NCBI GenBank assembly: GCA_020633315.1 | Contig: JACKDV010000003.1 | Span: forward strand, 496,001 to 560,000 | From: Myxococcales bacterium | Lineage (GTDB): Bacteria; Myxococcota_A; Polyangia; Nannocystales; Nannocystaceae | DNA: 64,000 nucleotides | Direction: 5' to 3' | Part shown: positions 41,884-51,638 of the stretch, in pieces | Layout of the letters: the number at the start of each line of letters is the position of its first letter | Position numbering within the stretch: position 1 is the first letter of the stretch | Notes under the pieces: model-generated | Databases searched by the model: none | Told to the model about the DNA's origin: nothing | The model's input: only the letters and a program-made list of their open reading frames with translations | Translations under genes and position numbers: made by a program

Positions 41884-42587
41884 CCCACGACGAGGTTGCC
41901 CAGCTCGTCGCCGGACGGCAGCTCGTCGAACACCTGCACGCCGGCGTCGGTGGGCTGGGCCGCCACGCCGCGCCACCACCAGGCCGGCAGCGCGTCCATG
42001 TCGATGCCGTGGGTCTGCAGCAGGTGGCTCTGCTCCTCGATGGTCTCGGCCATCGAAGGATGGAAGGGCTCGCCGCGCCCCTGCAGCTGGGCCCCCAGCC
42101 ACAGCGCGCTGCGCCGGGGCGTGGCCTCCTCGACGTCCTCGGCCAGCGCCACCAGCCCCCGCCGGGCGATCTCCACGTCGGGGACCTCGTAGATCTGGGC
42201 GCTCACCGCCACCGGCTGGCCCAGCAGCAGCGAGAGCATGGCGCTGAAGTCGGAGACGAGCCGGTTCTGCACGAGGATGGGCGCCCCCGCGTCCTCGACC
42301 GCCTCGGGCCGCAGCAGCACGATCGTCTCCTCGACCGTGGCGTAGGCGAAGCTCACCAGCCCCGTGCGCAGCAGGCCCAGCCCGGCGCGCAGGTTGGCGA
42401 GGGCCAGGTCCGGGTCGAGCACCGCGTGGCGATGGGCCCGCTGCTGCAGCAGCTCGATGAGCCGCTCGGGCTCGGCCCCGACTCGCACCAGCACGCGGAA
42501 GCCCTGGGACGGCGCGTAGTCGCCGAACACCTGGAACGCGGCGAAGTTCTTCCAAGTGGGGAGCAGGCCGTTGCCGTTGGTCGCCAT
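41880..42587 (-). CDS. Thg1-like (3'-5' polymerase fold) protein with degenerate active site
   Basis: 235 residues. The pattern follows tRNA-His guanylyltransferase Thg1. VLVRV aligns with the catalytic strand, SFAYATVEETIVLL with the YxQSDEI strand, NRLVSDFSAMLS with the K-rich helix, then IYEVPDVEIARRGL and LLQTHGIDMDALPAWWWRGV, close to the LL-xxGin-x-lPxWxxrGv end of the family. The first metal ligand region DGR is replaced by GAE, and SDE by VEE, so one catalytic Asp is missing and polymerase activity is doubtful. Coupled to hemW by ATGA overlap and 10 bp after a Ser/Thr kinase gene. The fold call is mine by eye. Confidence 0.6.
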   Translation of the reverse strand: MATNGNGLLPTWKNFAAFQVFGDYAPSQGFRVLVRVGAEPERLIELLQQRAHRHAVLDPDLALANLRAGLGLLRTGLVSFAYATVEETIVLLRPEAVEDAGAPILVQNRLVSDFSAMLSLLLGQPVAVSAQIYEVPDVEIARRGLVALAEDVEEATPRRSALWLGAQLQGRGEPFHPSMAETIEEQSHLLQTHGIDMDALPAWWWRGVAAQPTDAGVQVFDELPSGDELGNLVVG

Positions 42588-42597
42588 CGAGCCTCGA

Positions 42598-44205
42598 TCA
42601 GCGGGCGTTGAGCAGGGTGTAGGCGACGTAGCCCAGGACGCCGAGGGCCACGACCGCGAGCAGCCACACCCACGCCGACCCTCCCTTCTTCTCCTGGACC
42701 ACGCCGTGGCCGAAGGTCCGGCCGCTGGCCGCATCGGGGGCCACCGCCGCGAGCGGGCCGGTGGGGTTGAGCGAGGCGTGCCGACCGGTGCCCGGCGTGG
42801 GCGTGGTGCGCCCCGTGTGGCGGCCGGTGTGTCGACCGGTAGGGCGCCGCAGGGCCGACTGCGGGCTCGAGGGCGTGCGCTGCTTGGTGGGCCCGGAGCC
42901 CCGCCGACCCCCGCGGGTCTTCTGCGCGAGCTCGACCTCGCCCTTGGGCACGATCTTGTGGTGCCCCGAGCGAACGGGCGCGTCGGCGTCGTCGGTGGCG
43001 TCCTTGGCCACCGCGGCCTGGCGAGCCCCGCCACTCACGGTGGGGTTGGGCCCCGACTCGTCGAGCTTGCCCTGAGCCACCAGCGCCTCGATGTTGCCGA
43101 TGGTCATCGCCTTGCGCTTGGCCGCGGGGGCGTTGCCCTCCCCGCCCAGGCCCACCGCCCAGTCGGGCGGCTCGTCGTCGTCGGCCGAGGAATCGTCGAT
43201 GCGCTCGAAGTCGTCGAAGTCGAGCGCCTCGTCCTCGAGGTCGTCGTACTGGTCCTCGTAGTTGACCTTGGCCGGCGCGCCCTCGCCGAACAGCTCGACC
43301 ATCGTGGCCGAGATCTTGCGAGGCGTGCACGACAGCCCCTCTTCCTGGAGGAAGCCCTCGAGGTCGCGGAACAGGTGGTCGCAGTTCTGGTAGCGGTCGG
43401 CGGGGTCGACCTCGAGCGCCTTCATGATGATGGCCTCGAGCGCGGGGGGGAACGCCGGATCGACGAAGGTGGGCGGCGGGATGTCGCCCTCGAGCACGCG
43501 CCGGGCCACCTCCTCGCGACGGCCGCGGAACAGCCGGCGACCCAGGCACATCTCGTAGAGCACCACGCCGAGCGCGAAGATGTCGGCCCGGTGATCGATG
43601 GTGGCGCCCTGCAGCTGCTCGGGCGCCATGTAGGCCAGCTTGCCGGCGACCTGCCCCTTCTTGGCCACCGCCGAGGCCCGCGTGGCCGCGATGCCGAAGT
43701 CCAGCACCTTGCAGGTGCCGTCGTAGCCCACGTGGATGTTGGTGGGGTTGATGTCGCGGTGGACCAGGCCGAGCGGGCGCCCCGAGTCGTCGACCCGGGT
43801 GTGCACGTAGTGCAGCCCCTCGCACGACTGCATGATGATGCCGATGCCGATCTCGAGCGGGATGGGGCGCCCCACCTGCATCGAGGTGCGCAGCACCTGC
43901 ACGAGCTCCTCACCCTTGAGCAGCTCCATCGCGATGAAGTAGTCGTCGCCGATCTCACCCAGGTCGTAGGTGTGGACGACGTTGTTGTGGGTGAGGGTGG
44001 CGGCGACCCGCGCCTCGTCGAGGAACATCTCGACGACGTCGGGGCGCGCCGCGAAGTCCTCGCGCAACGTCTTGACGACCAGCTCCTTGGCGAAGCCCTC
44101 GATGCCCGCGTACTGGGCCCGATAGATCTCCGCCATGCCGCCGGTGGCGATGTGCTCGACGAGCACATACTTGTCCCCGAAGGGCGTGGGCTCGATGTTG
44201 CTCAA
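42598..44205 (-). CDS. Membrane-anchored Ser/Thr protein kinase
   Basis: 535 residues. Kinase domain 10-275: Gly-loop HIATGGMAEIYRA, VVKTL, catalytic loop HRDINPTNI, DFGIAA, YMAPEQLQG. It uses Asn rather than Lys or Pro in the HRDxxxxN loop. The linker has an acidic patch and a TGRHTGRHTGR repeat; KRKAMTIGNIE resembles the KRKTM site of the PEGA kinase. A single C-terminal membrane segment (AWVWLLAVVALGVLGYVAYTL) ends four residues before the stop, so it is tail-anchored with no sensor domain outside. Upstream of the Thg1-like and hemW genes on the same strand. Confidence 0.93.
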   Translation of the reverse strand: MSNIEPTPFGDKYVLVEHIATGGMAEIYRAQYAGIEGFAKELVVKTLREDFAARPDVVEMFLDEARVAATLTHNNVVHTYDLGEIGDDYFIAMELLKGEELVQVLRTSMQVGRPIPLEIGIGIIMQSCEGLHYVHTRVDDSGRPLGLVHRDINPTNIHVGYDGTCKVLDFGIAATRASAVAKKGQVAGKLAYMAPEQLQGATIDHRADIFALGVVLYEMCLGRRLFRGRREEVARRVLEGDIPPPTFVDPAFPPALEAIIMKALEVDPADRYQNCDHLFRDLEGFLQEEGLSCTPRKISATMVELFGEGAPAKVNYEDQYDDLEDEALDFDDFERIDDSSADDDEPPDWAVGLGGEGNAPAAKRKAMTIGNIEALVAQGKLDESGPNPTVSGGARQAAVAKDATDDADAPVRSGHHKIVPKGEVELAQKTRGGRRGSGPTKQRTPSSPQSALRRPTGRHTGRHTGRTTPTPGTGRHASLNPTGPLAAVAPDAASGRTFGHGVVQEKKGGSAWVWLLAVVALGVLGYVAYTLLNAR

Positions 44206-44246
44206 GGTCGGGCGTAGCCTAGCGGATTACCAAATTGGAGCCAAGG

Positions 44247-44265
44247 GCCGGCGTGGGCCGCCGGC
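44247..44265 (-). terminator. Hairpin after gpsA
   Basis: GCCGGC arms (44247-44252 and 44260-44265) directly after the gpsA stop, extended by outer GAGCC/GGCTC pairing. No strong T-run on the minus strand (a CCAATTTGG follows). Likely separates gpsA from the kinase. Confidence 0.45.
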
Positions 44266-45321
44266 TCACCACTCGCGCTCGGCCTTCAGCGCCCGCCCCA
44301 TGAGGGCCTGGACCGCCTCTCGCACCGCCATGCCCTCGTACAAGATGGCATACATGGTGCTCACCAGCGGCATCTCCACCCCCTGCTGCTGGGCCAGGCG
44401 ATAGGCCGACTTGGTGTTCTTGACGCCCTCGGCCACCATCCCCATCTCGGCGAGGATCTCCTCGAGCTTCTTGCCCTGGCCCAGGGCGATCCCCACGCGG
44501 CGGTTGCGGGACAGGCCGCCGGTGCAGGTGAGGACCAGATCGCCGAGCCCGGCGAGCCCCGACAGGGTGGCCGGCAGCGCTCCCAGCGAGATCGCGAGCC
44601 GGCTGATCTCGGCGAGCCCACGCGTGATGATGCCGGCGCGCGCGTTGTCACCGAGGCCCGCGCCGTCGCCGATGCCGGCCGCCATCGCGATCACGTTCTT
44701 GAACGCGCCCCCGAGCTCCACCCCGAGGATGTCGTCGGTCACGTAGGCCCGTACGCCGTCGCCCGACAAGAGCGCCTGGATGCTCATCCCCACGTGGGCG
44801 TCCTCGCTGCCCACGACCACGGTGGTGGGCAGGCCCTTGGCCACCTCGGCCGCGAAGCTCGGCCCGCCCAGCGCCGCGATGCGCCCGCGATGCGAGGGCG
44901 GCAGCTCCTGGGCCAGCACCTGGTGCATGTTGCTCAGCGTGTCGACCTCGATGCCCTTGGCGGCGATGAGGTACATCGGCGCCGGGGCGTCGCGCGTGGC
45001 GAAGTCCTGGGCGACGCGCTCCATCATCGCCCGCATGCCGTGGCTGGGGATGCCGCAGATCACCAGCTCGGCGCCGTCGAGCGCCTGGTGCAGATCGTCG
45101 GTGGTGCGCAGCCCCTCGGGGAACGGAAAGTCGGGGAGGTAGCGGGCATTGCGACGCTCCTGGGCCATCGCGGCCTGGTGCTCGGGCGTACGCGTCCACA
45201 GCAGGGTGGGACGCCCACGCCGCGCGGCGTGGATGGCCAGGGCGGTGCCCCAGCTTCCCGCCCCCAGCACGGTGACGGTACGCAGCGGTTCCAGGCTCGC
45301 TTCGGACGAGGGCTCGGCCAT
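44266..45321 (-). CDS. gpsA: Glycerol-3-phosphate dehydrogenase [NAD(P)+]
   Basis: 351 residues from ATG 45321; the frame opens 12 codons earlier. Makes sn-glycerol 3-phosphate from dihydroxyacetone phosphate for phospholipid synthesis. NAD(P) motif VLGAGSWGTALA; family motifs VICGIPSHGMRAMM, AAKGIEVDT, GGPSFAAEVAKG, ELGGAFKNVIAMAAGIGDG (catalytic Lys), GLAGLGDLVLTC, and a C-terminal MYAILYEG. Intact and of usual length. Confidence 0.96.
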   Translation of the reverse strand: MAEPSSEASLEPLRTVTVLGAGSWGTALAIHAARRGRPTLLWTRTPEHQAAMAQERRNARYLPDFPFPEGLRTTDDLHQALDGAELVICGIPSHGMRAMMERVAQDFATRDAPAPMYLIAAKGIEVDTLSNMHQVLAQELPPSHRGRIAALGGPSFAAEVAKGLPTTVVVGSEDAHVGMSIQALLSGDGVRAYVTDDILGVELGGAFKNVIAMAAGIGDGAGLGDNARAGIITRGLAEISRLAISLGALPATLSGLAGLGDLVLTCTGGLSRNRRVGIALGQGKKLEEILAEMGMVAEGVKNTKSAYRLAQQQGVEMPLVSTMYAILYEGMAVREAVQALMGRALKAEREW

Positions 45322-45468
45322 GAGCCCGTTGTACGCGGTCCTGCGCCCAGCCCGCAATGGATCCTGCGGGGCCCAGGAGTGTCAGTTTCGAGTAGAATGG
45401 CAGCTCCACTTCATAGTATTGATGATCGGCGGCGGTGGGCGCGTCCCGGCCGCGGAGCGAGGGGCACG

Positions 45469-46359
45469 ATGGCGAGGCGAAGGGCGTGGAGCTGGCGTGG
45501 TGGCGTGGTGGCGTGGCTCTCGCTGGGCGCGATGGCGGCCTGCCCGGCGGATCCCGCCACGCAGGAGGAATCGGGCGAGGCCGGGCCGATGGACGACGGC
45601 GGCACCACGATGCTCCCCGACGATGGACCCGGCCAGACCGTGACCTCGGGCGCCAATGGCAGCGGCGCCGACGATCCGATGGACGACACCGGGGGCTTCA
45701 TCATGCCCCCCGACGGCGGCGTGGTGGGGCAGTGCGATCCCTACGAGCAGGACTGCCCGCGCGGGGAGAAGTGCACCTCGTACGTGAGCACGCCGGGGCA
45801 GGAGACCGTGGACTCCACCAAGTGCGTGCCGGTGATCGGCGACGACCTGTGGGGTGAGTCGTGCGAGCGCATGGCCGACAACGACACCTGCGCGCCCGGC
45901 TACTTCTGCATGACCGACGTCAGCGGTCACACCGGCACCGGCACCTGCCTCGAGTACTGCTCGGTGGGGCTCCCCTGCGAGTTCGGCGGAGACTGCTTTG
46001 CCTTCAACGACGGCGCCCTGCCCGTCTGCCAGGTCACCTGCGATCCGATCCTGCAGGACTGCCCCGCGGGCCAGGGCTGCTTCGCCGCGTTCGACGACTT
46101 CGTGTGCGCCATGCCGGGCGCCCCCGAGGGCCAGGGCAACGACGGAGATCCCTGCTACACGATCCAGAGCTGCAACCCCGGCCTCATCTGCCGCAACGGC
46201 ACCGCGGGCTGTCCGATGGACGGGGCCTGCTGCACCCCGGTCTGCGAGATCTCCGGGCCGCCCGACCAGTGCTCCGATCCCTCCGAGCAGTGCGTCCCGG
46301 CGCTCGACGATCCCTCGCCGGGCCTCGAGGACGTGGGCTTCTGCGGCATCCCGCAGTAG
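45469..46359 (+). CDS. Cys-rich lipoprotein
   Basis: 296 residues from ATG 45469 (GAGGGG upstream). Basic n-region (MARRRAWSWRGG), hydrophobic core and lipobox AMAAC. An Asp/Gly/Met-rich spacer (about 30-95) is followed by about 20 cysteines in short loops (CDPYEQDCPRGEKCT, CTPVCEISGPPDQCSD), the same style as the lipoproteins at 4.8 and 6.4 kb. Ends 5 bp before the M23 peptidase gene, so probably one transcript. The 147 bp upstream contain an AT-rich stretch (CATAGTATTGATGAT) that may hold the promoter. Confidence 0.75.
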   Translation: MARRRAWSWRGGVVAWLSLGAMAACPADPATQEESGEAGPMDDGGTTMLPDDGPGQTVTSGANGSGADDPMDDTGGFIMPPDGGVVGQCDPYEQDCPRGEKCTSYVSTPGQETVDSTKCVPVIGDDLWGESCERMADNDTCAPGYFCMTDVSGHTGTGTCLEYCSVGLPCEFGGDCFAFNDGALPVCQVTCDPILQDCPAGQGCFAAFDDFVCAMPGAPEGQGNDGDPCYTIQSCNPGLICRNGTAGCPMDGACCTPVCEISGPPDQCSDPSEQCVPALDDPSPGLEDVGFCGIPQ

Positions 46360-46364
46360 CAGTC

Positions 46365-47195
46365 GTGGAGGCGCCCGCGACACGCCGAGCCCCACCCAGC
46401 TCCGGCCGCGCGTGGCCGGGGTCGCTCGCGGCATGCCTGCTGCTCGCGATGGCCTGCAGCGACGACTCGGCCGCCCCGGGCGACGCCCCGCCGGGACCCC
46501 CCCGCGAGGACGTGGCCCCCTCCCCTGCCGAGCCGCCGCCGGGTGCCTTCGAGATCCCGGGTCTCGATGCGATGCGCCCGCGGCCGCGGCTCGGCTGGCC
46601 CGTGCTCAGCGTGCACATCACCTCGAGCTTCGGCTGGCGCATGGATCCGGTCTCGGGCCGCGGGGTCCGGCTGCACCGCGGCGTGGACTTCCGCGGGGCC
46701 ATCGGCGACCTGGTGGTCAGCGTGGGCGACGGCGAGGTGGGCTTCGTGGGTCATGATCCCTTCCTGGGCAACCTGGTGGTGATCGAGCACGGCCAGGGGC
46801 TGCAGAGCCTGTACGGGCACCTCTCGGACGTGCTGGTGGTCGAGGGCGCGCCGGTGGAGCGCGGGGCGGCCATCGGGTTGGTGGGCAACACCGGGCGCAG
46901 CGCGGCGCCGCATCTGCACCTGACGATCAAGCTCGATGGCGTGGCGATCGATCCGCTCGAGGTGCTCGGCGAGCCCCTCCATGCGCCCCAGGCCCTGCTC
47001 GGCCCGCCCACGCCGCCGCTCGAGCCACCGGGCGGGACCGGGGCGGCGGAGACTGCGCTAGTGCCGGACGAAGGGATCGCCTCCGGGACCGGCATGCCCG
47101 CGCCCGACGACGAGCGCCTCGGAGCCCCGCCTGCGGCCCCGAGGGACGCCTTTGGTGGGGAGGATCGCAGCGTCGGCGCCCGAGACGGGTCATGA
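46365..47195 (+). CDS. M23 (LytM/LasA) peptidase-domain lipoprotein
   Basis: 276 residues from GTG 46365. Leader ends LLLAMAC (lipid at C31), then a Pro/Asp-rich spacer. Domain about 80-205: SSFGWRMDPVSG, zinc ligands H104 and D108 in HRGVDF, YGHLSDV, and HLH at 183-185. All LytM metal ligands are present, so it could cut peptidoglycan cross-bridges. C-terminal 70 residues are Pro/Gly-rich. Coupled to the Cys-rich lipoprotein before it. Confidence 0.9.
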   Translation: MEAPATRRAPPSSGRAWPGSLAACLLLAMACSDDSAAPGDAPPGPPREDVAPSPAEPPPGAFEIPGLDAMRPRPRLGWPVLSVHITSSFGWRMDPVSGRGVRLHRGVDFRGAIGDLVVSVGDGEVGFVGHDPFLGNLVVIEHGQGLQSLYGHLSDVLVVEGAPVERGAAIGLVGNTGRSAAPHLHLTIKLDGVAIDPLEVLGEPLHAPQALLGPPTPPLEPPGGTGAAETALVPDEGIASGTGMPAPDDERLGAPPAAPRDAFGGEDRSVGARDGS

Positions 47196-47207
47196 TGGAC
47201 CTCGCTC

Positions 47208-48161
47208 ATGGTCCTCTCGCTCGCGCTCGTGTCTGCGCTGGTCGCCCCGGTGGCCGCGACTCCCGTGGAGTCCACGCTGCCCGATGCGCCCGCGCCTGCT
47301 CCGGCCCCGGCTCCGGCCACCACCGTGGTGGTCACGACGGCCCCCGCCCCGGCGCCGCTCGAGACGATCCCGGCCCCGGCCACCACCACGGTCGTCGTCA
47401 CCACGACCACCACCTCGGCTCCGATCATGGTCGCGCCCCCGCTCGCGCCGGTGGTCGTGACCCAGGCGGCCCCGCCTCCGCCTCCGCTGGTCTCGCCGCC
47501 CGCCCCCACCTGGGGACCGATCCAGGCGAGCCCCGTCGCGCCCGATCCGGCGCGCACCCAGCAGAGCATCCGCAAGTTCCGTCGTAGCGCGCTGGGGGTG
47601 TTCACCGTGGGCGGCCTGGGCATGGCCGGCGCCATGGGCATCCAGTACGCCCGCGCCCGCGCGCTGCAGCGCTGCCTCGACAGCGGCTCGGCCGACTCGA
47701 GCGCCTGCGACGACGCCGAGGTCATCGAGCACAGCTTCGACAACTACAGCGCCTACGGCATGGCCATGTTCGTGGCCGGCACCGCGGGGGCCGGCGTGAT
47801 GCTGGGCAATGCCGCGGCCACCCGCGACGTGCAGCTGCGCGGCGGCGACGTGCGACGTCGCGGCGGCGCGCGGCTGCTGGGCGTGGCCGCCATCGGGGCC
47901 TCGGTGGCCTGGATGCTGGGGGCCAACTACACCCTGCTGCGCCACGAGTCGCAGTGCGACGGCGATCCTCGCTGCATCGCCCGCTACCGTCCGCTGCGCT
48001 GGGCCGCCAACGACGGCGCCGCGCTGGGCATCGGCGCGGGGGCGGGCCTGCTCGGCTACGCCATCGCCTACGAGCGCCAGGGCCGGGCCCTCATGAAGAT
48101 CCGAGCCGCGCCCTCGATCAGCGCCCGCCACACCGGCGTGGCCGTGTCGATGTCGTTCTAG
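47208..48161 (+). CDS. Exported membrane protein with Pro/Thr-rich region
   Basis: 317 residues. Signal peptide LSLALVSALVAPVAA; then a ~95-residue Pro/Ala/Thr/Val-rich segment (PATTTVVVTTTTT). The C-terminal half has four hydrophobic segments (SALGVFTVGGLGMAGAMG, GMAMFVAGTAGAGVMLG, LLGVAAIGASVAWMLGANYT, AALGIGAGAGLLGYAIAY) and two cysteine pairs. Starts 12 bp after the M23 gene. Function unknown. Confidence 0.7.
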   Translation: MVLSLALVSALVAPVAATPVESTLPDAPAPAPAPAPATTVVVTTAPAPAPLETIPAPATTTVVVTTTTTSAPIMVAPPLAPVVVTQAAPPPPPLVSPPAPTWGPIQASPVAPDPARTQQSIRKFRRSALGVFTVGGLGMAGAMGIQYARARALQRCLDSGSADSSACDDAEVIEHSFDNYSAYGMAMFVAGTAGAGVMLGNAAATRDVQLRGGDVRRRGGARLLGVAAIGASVAWMLGANYTLLRHESQCDGDPRCIARYRPLRWAANDGAALGIGAGAGLLGYAIAYERQGRALMKIRAAPSISARHTGVAVSMSF

Positions 48162-48187
48162 CCGCGGCCGATCCCGGTCCCGCTCGG

Positions 48188-48901
48188 CTAGTCGATGATC
48201 TGGAACATCACCCGGGCGTCCGCGCGCTCGGCCCGACGCCAGCGCAGCCGAGCCCGACGCAGCGTGGCCATGGACAGCGGTCGGCCCCCCGGCGCGAAGC
48301 GTCGCAACGAGCGCTCGCGGACCGTCTCGAGGATCTCGAGCGGATAGGACAGCGGCGGCCGGCACAGCTGCGCCCGCCCCTGCTCGATCACCACCCGCGC
48401 CTCCCACAGCGCGGCCGGGCCCTTGCCGCCCACCGGCTCGAGCCGCACGGGATCGGCCAGGGCCACGCACACCCCCCCCACGCAGTCGCGCAGCCAGGGC
48501 ACCTTGCCCGCCCACACCTCGAACAACCCGCAGAACGAGGTCGCGAGCACCACGTCGACATCGCGGGGCGTCCACCCCGGCAGCCGCCCCGCCGCGGCCC
48601 GCCGCGCCCAGGTGTCACCGGGCCCGGTGGCGTCGTGGGCCCGAGCGTCGCACAGCGCCCAGTCGGTGCGGATCATCTGCCAGCGCGAATAGTCGGGATC
48701 CTCGTCGCGCAGCGGCGCCGCCTCGTCGTCCCAGCGCGCCCACAGCGGGGCCAGGCGATGGCGCCCCGGCTCCCCGTCGAACACCGCCGCCCCGAGCTCG
48801 TCGAGCGCCTCGCCCCACGAGCCCCCGGGGTCGTCGTCGCCGACCGCGACCACGGGAGCAGGCGGCCCGGAGCTCCGGGCGCGCGCCTCCTTCTTGCTCA
48901 C
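48188..48901 (-). CDS. Hypothetical protein downstream of carA
   Basis: 237 residues from GTG 48901 (VSKKEARARSSG); 10 bp after the carA stop, so likely the same transcript. Trp-rich and charged (DYSRWQMIRTDWALCDARAH), a central hydrophobic part (DVDVVLATSFCGLFEVWAGK), and an Arg-rich C-terminus. No signal, membrane segment or known motif. Not recognised. Confidence 0.6.
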   Translation of the reverse strand: MSKKEARARSSGPPAPVVAVGDDDPGGSWGEALDELGAAVFDGEPGRHRLAPLWARWDDEAAPLRDEDPDYSRWQMIRTDWALCDARAHDATGPGDTWARRAAAGRLPGWTPRDVDVVLATSFCGLFEVWAGKVPWLRDCVGGVCVALADPVRLEPVGGKGPAALWEARVVIEQGRAQLCRPPLSYPLEILETVRERSLRRFAPGGRPLSMATLRRARLRWRRAERADARVMFQIID

Positions 48902-48911
48902 CCGCCCCGCC

Positions 48912-50063
<1,152 letters not shown>

Positions 50064-50138
50064 GGGTGCTTGCTACGCCCCGTCCCTCGGCACCGTCAAC
50101 CCTCCCCTCCGTGCTATCGTGCGCCCCCGCGTGGGGAC

Positions 50139-50984
50139 ATGAACGAGCCAACGCCCACCGCTTCGTCCCCCGTGCCCGCGCCTCCCGCCGAGCGTGCCCC
50201 GCCCCCGCGCGCCTCCATCCTCCTCATCGGCGACGAGCTGCTCAGCGGCAAGATCCGCGACGAGAACGGCTGGTTCCTGATCCAGATGCTGCGCCGCCGC
50301 GGAATCGCGCTGGTCGAGCTGCGCATGGTGGGCGACGGCATCGACGACATCGGCCGGGCCCTCCAGGATCTACTGACACGCGCGCCCCTGGTGTTCACCT
50401 CGGGGGGCGTGGGTCCCACGCACGACGATCGCACCCTCGAGGCCATCGCCCTGGGCACCGGCCGCCCGCTCGTGCGCCACCCCGAGATCGAGGCCGAGCT
50501 GCGGGCCTACTACGGCGAGCGCCTCACCCCCGAGGCGCTGACCATGGCCGACCTCCCCGAGGGCACGGTGCTGCGGGCGGGCCCCGGCTGGCCGGTGCTC
50601 CGCCTCGACCTGCACCAGCCGCAGCCCTCGCGGGTCTACATCCTGCCGGGAGTGCCGGGCCTGCTGCGCTCCAAGGTGGAGCGGCTCGAGTCGCTGCCGG
50701 GCGAGCTGCCCCAGGGCGAGGGCTGGCACGTGGCCATGCTCCACTGCACCCTCGAGGAGAGCGCCATCGCGGCGCGGCTCGAGGAGATCCTGGAGCGCTT
50801 CGCGGGCGTGGAGATCGGGTCCTACCCGCGCTGGACCCGGGGCGAGGACGGGCGCGTGAGCTACCACGTCCGCATTACCTTCGAGGGGCCCGCCACCACG
50901 GCCGCGCACATCGACCGGGCCCGCGACGCCCTCGCAGCGTCGCTGCCTCCCGAGGCGATCATCGCCGACCCCGGGCCCACCTGA
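50139..50984 (+). CDS. CinA/MoaB-type (MoCF) domain protein
   Basis: 281 residues from ATG 50139. After a Pro-rich start, an MoCF_biosynth fold: SILLIGDELLSGKIRDENG, VFTSGGVGPTHDDRTLEAIA, and VYILPGVPGLLRSK. This is the N-terminal half of CinA (competence/damage-inducible protein A); the C-terminal nicotinamide-nucleotide amidase domain is missing, as in many stand-alone homologues. The second half (FAGVEIGSYPRW, VSYHVRITFEG) matches the CinA linker domain. ADP-ribose pyrophosphatase activity is known for some relatives. Confidence 0.85.
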   Translation: MNEPTPTASSPVPAPPAERAPPPRASILLIGDELLSGKIRDENGWFLIQMLRRRGIALVELRMVGDGIDDIGRALQDLLTRAPLVFTSGGVGPTHDDRTLEAIALGTGRPLVRHPEIEAELRAYYGERLTPEALTMADLPEGTVLRAGPGWPVLRLDLHQPQPSRVYILPGVPGLLRSKVERLESLPGELPQGEGWHVAMLHCTLEESAIAARLEEILERFAGVEIGSYPRWTRGEDGRVSYHVRITFEGPATTAAHIDRARDALAASLPPEAIIADPGPT

Positions 50985-51088
50985 GATTCCTCGCCTCGGG
51001 GCCGCCGGGCGCCGGATCTCGGGGAGCGCACGAGGGGCGCCGGATCATCGCGGTGGAATTCTCCGCGCGGCGTGATAGCTTTCCCGCC

Positions 51089-51601
51089 ATGCGCGGAGCC
51101 CACAGGCTCGCCGCCGGGGTGTGTGCGGCGTGGCTGCTCGCCGCCTGCAACCCCAGCGGCGAAGAAAAGACCCCGGACTGGCAAAAGCCGCCCGAATCCT
51201 ACGACGTCAAGGGCGCCGATCTGACCTTCAACGAGAAGCGTCTGGACGCGTTCAACACCATGTCGAGGGGTGAGCGCGACGCGCATGTCGAGCAGCTCAA
51301 GGCCGCCGAGGGGAGCTTCCGCGGCCAGGCGGTGTTCCGCGACGGCTCCGAGCTCGGCGAGGCGATGGACGACTCCCAGTACGGCAAGCACGAGATCTTC
51401 GCCACCGTCGACGAGCCCGTGCTGTACGAGATCACGATGGAGTACCGGCTGTACTCCGACCAGGACTTCTACACGGGCCTGCCGCCGGCCACTCACATCG
51501 AGTTCTCCGGCACGCTGGTCGACCTCGAGTTCCAAGACGAGAGCAAGCCCCGCAAGCTGACGCTCAAGGTCAAGGCCGACAAGGTCGAGCGTCTCAAGTG
51601 A
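51089..51601 (+). CDS. Small hypothetical lipoprotein
   Basis: 170 residues. Leader ends WLLAAC (lipobox LAAC), then a short Pro-rich spacer. The folded part has one beta-rich region (YEITMEYRLYSDQDFYTGLP, HIEFSGTLVDLEFQDES) that looks like a small barrel or Ig-type sandwich. No cysteine after the lipid site. Starts after a 104-bp gap and ends 37 bp before terC. Confidence 0.7.
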   Translation: MRGAHRLAAGVCAAWLLAACNPSGEEKTPDWQKPPESYDVKGADLTFNEKRLDAFNTMSRGERDAHVEQLKAAEGSFRGQAVFRDGSELGEAMDDSQYGKHEIFATVDEPVLYEITMEYRLYSDQDFYTGLPPATHIEFSGTLVDLEFQDESKPRKLTLKVKADKVERLK

Positions 51602-51638
51602 GGGCTTCCCTCCCCCGCCGTCCACGGAGCGCCAGGGC

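Noticed and set aside
51602..51638. Possible yybP-ykoY (manganese) riboswitch before terC
   Set aside because: The gap is only 37 bp, too short for the aptamer.
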